Of a DNA stretch of 5,959 bases, positions 5,402 through 5,959 are shown one piece after another; positions within the stretch are counted from its first letter, which is position 1, and each line of letters opens with the position of its first letter. This DNA is from Heritagella sp051881655 (lineage in GTDB: Bacteria > Bacillota > Clostridia > Oscillospirales > Acutalibacteraceae). Position numbers and translations under genes: made by a program. The notes under the pieces were generated by a model. It was not told the origin of the DNA and ran no database searches. It saw nothing but the letters and a program-made list of their open reading frames with translations. The stretch lies in NCBI GenBank assembly GCA_051881655.1, contig JBJEQH010000227.1:1-5959 (forward strand). The letters run 5' to 3'.

Positions 5402-5435
5402 AAAGAGAAGGATCAGCCGGTCCTTCTCTTTTTTT
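5402..5435 (+). terminator. Bidirectional Rho-independent terminator between convergent genes
   Basis: The stem AAAGAGAAGGATC (5402-5414) pairs with GGTCCTTCTCTTT (5419-5431), with one T-G pair and a 4-nt AGCC loop. A T run (5429-5435) follows on the plus strand, ending the glycosylase transcript. On the minus strand the other arm runs into TTTCTTTCTTTT, so it should also stop the glycosyltransferase transcript. The minus-strand stop codon (5413-5415) lies at the loop. Confidence 0.93.
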
Positions 5436-5959
5436 CGCACACTTCCTGCATACACCGCAGGTACTCCCCCGCCAGCTTCTCCTCGCTGTGGTGCTGGCGG
5501 ATATAGGTCTGTCCCCTTCCCCCCATCTCCAGCCGCTGCCCCTCCGTCATCTGCCGCAGGGTCTCAATGGCCACGGCGGCTTCCCGGGGATTTTCCGGTT
5601 CCACGGTCAGCCCGCAGCCGCTTTTTTCCACGGGGTTTTCCTCCGTCTCCACCGACAGCACCACCGGTTTTCCCGCCGCCATATAGTCCATCAGCTTATT
5701 GGGGCTGATTCCGTACCGGAACAGCGGCTTTTTCTGCAGGCCGATATACATCCCGTCAAAAAGCGGCAGCAGCCCACGGATTTCCTCATGGGATACCGGC
5801 GGCAGAAACAGCACCTGGTCCTGCACCTGCAGCGTGCGCGCCAGCTGCTTCAGGGATTCCAGCTCGCTTCCCTTTCCGATCAGGAGAAAGCGCACCGGCT
5901 TGTCCCTGAGAAGCCGGGCCGCCTTGATCAGCACCCACACCGCATTGGCTACCCCCATG
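5413..5959 (-). CDS. GT4-type glycosyltransferase, C-terminal part (truncated by window edge)
   Basis: This is the C-terminal Rossmann half of a GT-B fold glycosyltransferase of the GT4 (glycosyl transferases group 1) family, which uses a nucleotide-sugar donor and usually builds cell-surface polysaccharide. About 181 residues are visible. MGVANAVWVLIKAARLL is the typical opening of this domain (G-x-x-G-x-A-N). It is followed by the strand VRFLLIGKGSE (22-32), FLPPVSHEEIRGLLPLFD (51-68) and the donor-binding motif GISPNKLMDYMAAGKPVVLS (83-102). The E of the common E-x7-E motif is Asp91, as in some relatives. The GCGLTVEPENPREAAVAI segment (114-131) and a C-terminal helix follow. The ATG at 5956-5958 is almost surely internal, since the donor-domain motif begins right there and a full enzyme has about 200 more residues upstream. 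The donor and acceptor cannot be told. Its last seven codons and stop form one arm and loop of the terminator. Confidence 0.9.
   Translation of the reverse strand, partial: MGVANAVWVLIKAARLLRDKPVRFLLIGKGSELESLKQLARTLQVQDQVLFLPPVSHEEIRGLLPLFDGMYIGLQKKPLFRYGISPNKLMDYMAAGKPVVLSVETEENPVEKSGCGLTVEPENPREAAVAIETLRQMTEGQRLEMGGRGQTYIRQHHSEEKLAGEYLRCMQEVCEKKRRTG

Noticed and set aside
5413..5958. Treating the ATG at 5956-5958 as the true start of the glycosyltransferase
   Set aside because: The sequence starts in the middle of a GT-B enzyme, at the opening motif of the donor domain. The Met is very probably internal and the gene runs off the window.

Overview
The window is ordinary chromosomal housekeeping DNA, GC-rich by eye, most likely from a high-GC member of the Clostridia (Oscillospiraceae/Ruminococcaceae-like). 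This placement rests on four things: the protein flavour, the Gram-positive gene order SRP RNA - dnaX - ybaB - recR (as in Bacillus subtilis scr-dnaX-yaaK-recR), a PduL-type phosphotransacylase, and strong G-rich ribosome binding sites. It is an inference; no search was run. I found no mobile element, CRISPR array or undescribed multi-gene system.

Layout, left to right. At 49-399 (minus strand) lies ssrA, the tmRNA, ending in an encoded CCA. Its protein partner smpB (420-884, minus) sits directly upstream and is driven by a near-consensus promoter (914-942). Upstream of that is an operon on the minus strand: SRP RNA (about 3664-3876), dnaX (1931-3637, GTG start), ybaB (1565-1915) and recR (959-1561), with very short gaps and one evident promoter ahead of the SRP RNA (3882-3910). 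pduL (4034-4603, minus) is a single-gene unit with its own promoter and an 11-bp hairpin terminator. Divergent from it is a family 4 uracil-DNA glycosylase gene (4780-5382, plus). That gene converges on the 3' end of a truncated GT4-type glycosyltransferase (5413 to the window edge, minus), and the two share a bidirectional terminator.

How the genes work together: ssrA and smpB form the trans-translation system that rescues stalled ribosomes. dnaX, ybaB and recR serve replication and recombinational repair, and the glycosylase removes uracil from DNA, but from a separate unit. The SRP RNA targets membrane proteins together with Ffh and shares its promoter with dnaX. PduL interconverts acyl-CoA and acyl phosphate in acetate-type fermentation.

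The points most worth a second look are in the RNA. The SRP RNA is about 210 nt with a very long arm and a second GGAA hairpin, but no Alu-domain consensus that I can recognise. The tmRNA lies only 20 nt after the smpB stop with no visible promoter of its own, and its tag appears to begin with Val rather than Ala. The last codons and stop of the glycosyltransferase form part of the terminator hairpin.
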